Below, one piece after another: positions 59,379-64,000 of a DNA stretch of 64,000 nucleotides (its first letter is position 1; each line of letters begins with the position of its first letter). Below the pieces are notes generated by a model. That model made no database searches, was not told the DNA's origin, and was given only the letters and a program-made list of their open reading frames with translations. The position numbers and the translations under genes are program-made. Source of the DNA: Moniliella sp. 'wahieum' (Eukaryota; Basidiomycota; Moniliellomycetes; Moniliellales; Moniliellaceae); NCBI GenBank assembly GCA_003971905.1, contig RSEE01000055.1:62001-126000 (forward strand), in the 5' to 3' direction.

Positions 59379-60749
59379 CTACGAGTCGGAACCGATCGCA
59401 TCGGCAATATCGTGTTCCGAGTAAGCTGGGGGCGGGCCCGAGGGAACGGGGGGAGGCGGCGACCGGCACAGGGCGATGGGTAAGGCCACTTGCGCCCGCG
59501 GCGGTGCCCGACCCCGACCCCAACCCGGATCCAGATCCAGATCCCACCGCGGTGGCCAGGCCAGCGGCGCGGCCTTTTCCGAGGAGAGCACCGCGCCGGG
59601 CATGTCGAACCCTTCCTCGGCTTGCGGGGCAAAGCTGTCCTTTTCCGAGGGCGATCCGGGCCGGAGGAGGGAGGCGGTGATGGATTGGAGCGAGAAGGAT
59701 TGCGAGTCGGATTGGGCAGCGGGTGCAACTCGCCGGCGGCAAAGCGGTGTTGTCGTTTTTCCAAGTCGTGGGCCAGCATGGCTGCGCCGACACGGTTGGA
59801 AATGCTAAAGACGATGCCGACGAGCGGGATGCGCTCGAGGAGCGCACAGGCAAACCCGTACGACTTGAGCGACACCATGCGCTCCGTCAGGAACAGGTGG
59901 ACTTGCTGTGGCGTCATGCGTTTTTGGGCAAAGAAGGGGGTCAAGAGTTGTTGTGCGTAGGAGGCTGCACGGAAGTACGCCGACACGGCAAGCGATAGGA
60001 AAGGGATAAAGTCCAGGGGCAGGAGGACAACTGCGGTGGGTCCAGGAAGCAAGAAGGATTCGCCAGTCAGGGGCTATTCTGGGGTAAAAAAAGGGGGGGG
60101 GGGAGGAGCAGAGCAGAGCAGAGCAGAGCAGAGTAGAGCAGAGCAGAGCAGAGCAGAGCAGAGCAGAGCAGAGCAGAGCAGAGCAGGGGGACGTACAGCG
60201 AATGACAACGCGTTGGATCAGCTTGTTCTGCAAGCGCTGGGACAAGGGTTTCGTCGCAAACAACGTCTCGGCCTGAGCGTAGGGCGGGTCCTGCCATTCC
60301 TCCACATAGGGCATCCACCACTGCGTTGCGTATCCACGGGAGGAAACGGTGGCCGAGTAGGCCTGGGCGCGGAACTGGCGCAGTTTGCGACGCAGGACAA
60401 ACTCGATGATCGTCTGGCACTGGCCCAGCACAAAGATAAACGCAGCAAACGTCGTCAGGGACGGGAGGGGGAGCAAGTTGTGGTGGTCCTCGGCGTCTTC
60501 CGCCGCGCTGATGAAGAGCGAGTAGAGTCCACGCATGCCAGTGACTGGGCACTGCCCTTCATAAACACATCCACCAGCAGCCTCTGGATGGGCCAGGTGC
60601 ACTGCCCAGGCCATGGCGGCGATCGAGGCGCGGCGCAGCGACGGCTGCACCGACAGCCACATGGGCCGCCACAGGTTGGGGTCGTGCACCAGGCGGTAGG
60701 CGCCGACAACGGTGTACACGGGTGGGAAGGAGAGGAACTCCTGGGGCAT
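59379..60749 (-). CDS. EI24/Rrt8-like multi-pass membrane protein with PPAY tail
   Basis: ATG 60747-60749. The N-terminus [25 protein letters not shown] and the C-terminal core [22 protein letters not shown] are typical of fungal proteins related to EI24 and to yeast Rrt8/Lds1/Lds2, which localise to lipid droplets or the spore wall; the role here is unknown. Hydrophobic segments include [19 protein letters not shown], and, after the intron, [21 protein letters not shown] 166-nt intron (60031-60196) contains a GAGCA microsatellite. The tail is Pro/Ser/Asp-rich, shifts frame at about 59660, and ends [24 protein letters not shown] is a WW-domain ligand of Rsp5-type ubiquitin ligases. Frame breaks are also near 60560. 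Confidence 0.72.
60106..60185. repeat. Intronic microsatellite (GAGCA)x16
   Basis: Sixteen 5-bp units, one of them GAGTA (60131-60135), inside the intron of the EI24-like gene. On the transcribed strand this is a pyrimidine-rich TGCTC array ending about 75 nt before the 3' splice site. Confidence 0.95.
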
Positions 60750-61865
60750 GGCGGAGACAGACGCGGGGCGCAGAGCAAAGGACGAGGAGAGACGCCAACA
60801 CCCAGCTGGCGGCGGAGAGGCAGGCGCCCTGGAAGCTGGCGCCTGGGGGGGATGGATGATTGAGCCAAAATTGCCAGGCTGCGCCTCAGCGCAGCCTCGT
60901 GGCCGCCGCCCCCTTCCACGTGTCCCATCACAGCCCCGTCACATGCCACACCCGTGCACCCGCCATTCCGCTGCGTCCACCATTCCGCTGCAGCGCCCCA
61001 CTCGGTTCTTGGCGCACTCCGGCAACCTGCCCCGATCCAACAGCGCCCGATATTCTGGACTACGCCCTCCGCACGCGGCGTGGGCATCGTATATCCTAGG
61101 ATGGAAAGAGAAGAACTAGCCACGCAGAACGCTCCCAGCTCGTCCCGTTTCTTGGAGTGACATTTGTCCCAACACAAACAAACCAAAACACGAACGAAAT
61201 CAACACAAAAAGCCCTGCAGTGAGTGGCCTTCTGTCATGCGTGTTTGCCAAGGAGAAAGTGGGTTATACCACCACGCAGTCCACAGCTACCGACGTGGCT
61301 TCACATTCCGCCGTTCGCACTTTTGCACTCCCCATACGCACACGCACACGTAGACTAGCCAGCACCCGCACCGCGCTCCACGCAGCCCACGCAAAGCCCA
61401 GGAACAGGCCAAACGAACGGAGGGTGTCATTGCCAAGCGAAGAGAGGGGAAGCGCGGGGGACTCAGAGAGGGGATTACAACTGATGGCGGGCACAGCTTG
61501 ATGGGTATGCGGGTCTCAAGGGAGAGGGAGAGGGAGAGGGAGAAGGAGGAGAAGGGGGGGGTAAACTCGGCGCGCACGGACCATCCGACCACCAGGGCGA
61601 GGACGAGGGCGAGGGCGACGGGAGGGAGAGAAGGGGGGCATTATACTTCTGCGACAAAAGGGTACAGGGACGGACACTAGGCACAAAGCACCAAGCACCA
61701 AGCACGCACCAGCCCACCCAAGTGAGGCTGGGAGCGCAATAGGACGCAGGACGGCGCCGCACGTGCCCCGTTGGCTGCCTAGAGGGGCAGAGGCGAACTA
61801 GGAGGAGCGAGCGACGCCTGGGGCGGGACAGACGGGGTGTACCAGCAGCTGATGCGCCTGAAGGA
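60750..61865. other. Spacer between two minus-strand genes
   Basis: No gene supported. The minus strand is open through much of it because of high GC. It contains an AGGGAG purine tract at 61519-61560 and GCACCAA repeats at 61684-61710. Confidence 0.4.
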
Positions 61866-64000
61866 CTAGTAAGGGGCGACGCTGAGCCCGCCCCCGCACC
61901 CCGCACCCCCCACGGCCCGTGCAGGCCCAGAGGGCGCAGCATACCCAACCAACGTTTCAGGGAATGGCCCGGGCGCCGCCCAGCGACGTTCGAGGTACTT
62001 GTCAATCCAGAAACGGTCGGCGTCTCGTTGCCCGTCGCGTTGGGCGTCTCGTTGCCCGTCGCGTTGGGCGTCTCGCGGTCCATCCCGCGGCCCGTCGGGC
62101 TGCGCGTCGGCATCGCGCGCGTCGGGCGCAAGGGGCGAAAAGGGCGACAAGGCTGGCCCAGGCCCAGGCAAAGGAGGTCCTACCCCACCGCGGTACTCGA
62201 TCCGCTTTCGGTTTCGGCGCGTTTGCGCACCGGTAACGATGCACCACGTACCTTGCCAGGCGTGGCGTCCAACGTAGGTGGAGACGTCACCCTTCGTCCC
62301 CGGCCCACCGCAGTCGACTCCACCGACGCACCTGACACACCCAACGCACCCGATTCACCCGCCTGAGCCCCCGGTCCAGATCCAGATCCAGATCCAAGGG
62401 TCCCCGTCAACTCGTTCGAACCGGGGTCAGTAGGTGCGGGGTGAACGTGCCTGAGGCTGGGCAAACCCACTGCCGTAGACCGAGAGCATATGGCCCGTCG
62501 ATGTCCCCGTGGAGGGAGGAAGCCCGTCGGGTGCGTCGCCCCGGGCCACGGAAGCCATGGATTCGAGGGACGGCAAAGCGGGCGGCAAGGGGTCGTAAAA
62601 GGGGTCATCGAGTGAAGTCCGATCCATCCGTTCGGCACGGTCGACACGGTCGGTCCCAGGAGGCGGCACGTCTTTTTCTCGCTCGAGGTGGTGCGGGTAG
62701 AGATGGTGGAGGTGGTGGACGACAGCGTGGTGCGCGCGTTGGGCGGGGTTGGAACGTGATGGTTTGGTGGGCACGGGTGCGTCGGTGGGGGTTCCGTTTA
62801 GGGTAGGCGCTGTGGGAGCGGTATGGGTGGATGACGCGACCCCCCCACCTGCGCCGCTTAATGGGGTCGTGAAGGTCGACGAAAAGGTTGCCATGGACGA
62901 GGTGGAGGCGCTCATAGCTTGTGCCACCACATGGGTCGCATTAGGCGACGGCGCGTGGCGGACAAACCCGCTGGGCAAGGAGAATTCCCAATACGCATTG
63001 GCACGCGCATTGCCCCAAGCACGAGCGGCAGCAGCTTGTTGTTCGTTCCACGTATCAAAGTCAATGCTCTTGACTTTGCTCACGTGCACGCCCAAGGCAC
63101 GGTGGACAGAAGTACACTGGATACACAAAAAGATGCAACAGGGCTGCTCAAACAGCGACCAGGACGCCCAGCGTGGATCTGCCAACGGGAATCAGAACAT
63201 GCTAAGCAGAAGAAGAGGGGGGAGGAGGGCGTACTGGGTGCATGGCAGTCTGCACACAGGCGGTTCTCGGGCAACTGGGCCAAGGCCCGCACCTCGGCCA
63301 CCAGATTGACAGGGGGTGGGGTCGGATTCGAAGCAGCTATGGTGGATGATAAAGGCGAGGCCGAGGGTACTGGATTGGGACTGGAGGCGATTGGTTTCTT
63401 GCTCTTGGATACTACACCCGCAGGCACGGCATCACCAAAGGAGGTGGGGGAGTAGGCGGCAGCGTACGATCCCTGGCCATTCGAATCAGACATGGCTGAG
63501 GGGATGCTCACCGTCGATCCCGCCGTTGCAGTGGTAGGAGGGGGGAGGTCGGAGCTATGCATCATGTTACTGGCGGAACTGAGGGCGGGGAGGAACGGTC
63601 GCTGGCCAAAGAGGAGTCAGGCTGAAGCGACTTACCCCCCGGAGTAACCGACCTGCCTACCTCGGCAGCGGAGGTGGATGCTTCCTGCAAGCTGGCATTT
63701 CCGGGGGCGAGGGCGCCACCAGTCGAATCGACAAAAGCGGGTGTACTTCCCTGGTCGGGTACGATTGTCTGGTGCGAAGACATGTTGAGCAGCGCATCAG
63801 CAACGCCCTCTCGGATCGCTTGCACCCACTCTGCTAGATCAGCTGGATCGCGGGCGGTGACAAACCGACGGTCATTGAGAGAGACTAGCTCAAACACATT
63901 GTCACGAACACGAGGACCGCTGCCACTGTTGCCACCCCGCAAGAAGGGGAAGCGCTTGGATGATGCGCTCTTGTTCCCTCCTGAACTGGTCACACCGCCA
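61866..64000 (-). CDS. PH-ArfGAP protein, N-terminus beyond window
   Basis: GTPase-activating protein for Arf G proteins in membrane traffic. The gene enters at the right edge. The first block carries the end of a PH domain (DNVFELVSLNDRRFVTARDP, then DLAEWVQAIREGV). A Ser/Thr/Pro linker follows. The ArfGAP zinc finger starts LPENRLCADCHAP. A 56-nt intron (63179-63234) joins it to PRWASWSL, CIFLCIQC and SVHRALGVHVSKVKSIDFD, with the conserved Arg in VHRALG. WGNARANAYWE closes the domain. Beyond about 62900 the protein is low complexity, with a 24-bp coding repeat (62021-62075), and a plausible end is LERRWAAPGPFPETLVG... with stop at 61866. BAR or other domains may lie upstream, outside the window. 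Confidence 0.82.
62021..62075. repeat. 24-bp coding tandem repeat
   Basis: Unit CGTCTCGTTGCCCGTCGCGTTGGG, two full copies and a partial third, in the tail of the ArfGAP gene. Depending on frame it encodes RDGQRDAQ or NATGNETP repeats. Confidence 0.85.

Noticed and set aside
1..64000. CRISPR arrays, bacterial operons or prophage
   Set aside because: Repeats are short palindromic heptads without unique spacers, and introns and gene content are eukaryotic.

Overview
This window looks like nuclear DNA of a fungus, most likely a GC-rich, yeast-like or smut-like basidiomycete. The evidence is GC-rich exons interrupted by short GT..AG introns (about 55-170 nt), a canonical TACTAAC branch site in one intron (50641), and typical fungal proteins: a Zn(II)2Cys6 regulator, TOM70, a Git1-type transporter, a Ctr copper transporter, dynactin p150 and a Ty1/copia retrotransposon. 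The taxon is an inference; no rRNA or other marker is present.

Layout. 1-1524: broken 3' part of a Pro/Ser/Arg-rich protein gene (+). 1525-11493: gene-poor, mostly lower-GC stretch full of short palindromic words, with one copy of a dispersed repeat. 11494-13823: Zn2Cys6 transcription factor (+). 13824-15932: spacer. 15933-21512: complete copia element with 214/217-bp LTRs and a 5-bp target duplication (CATCT). 21845-23638: TRM82-like tRNA methyltransferase subunit (-). 23944-25513: RRP14/SURF6 ribosome biogenesis factor (+). 26449-28109: unrecognised protein (+). 29480-31807: EH-like, NPF-containing protein (+). 33379-35337: Git1-like transporter (-). 37353-42340: dynactin p150Glued (-). 42757-44005: SEC13 (-). 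44897-46258: malonyl-CoA:ACP transacylase-like protein (-). 47725-48668: Ctr copper transporter (-). 49814-51839: TOM70 (+). 52776-52995: second copy of the dispersed repeat. 53221-55649: F-box/LRR protein (+). 56719-57745: flavodoxin-like quinone reductase (-). 59379-60749: EI24/Rrt8-like membrane protein (-). 61866-64000: PH-ArfGAP protein (-), running off the right edge.

The genes are ordinary housekeeping functions (tRNA modification, ribosome assembly, vesicle coats and trafficking, dynein transport, mitochondrial import and fatty-acid synthesis, copper and glycerophosphodiester uptake) and do not form a pathway cluster.

Two things stand out. First, the intergenic DNA is rich in 7-bp units made of a 6-bp palindrome plus one spacer base, strung head to tail, often with different palindromes in the same string. 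Second, almost every gene is cut by one-base frame changes, several of them at homopolymers. The two LTRs of the copia element differ by three one-base deletions but only one substitution, so much of the apparent gene breakage is probably uncorrected sequencing error rather than decay.
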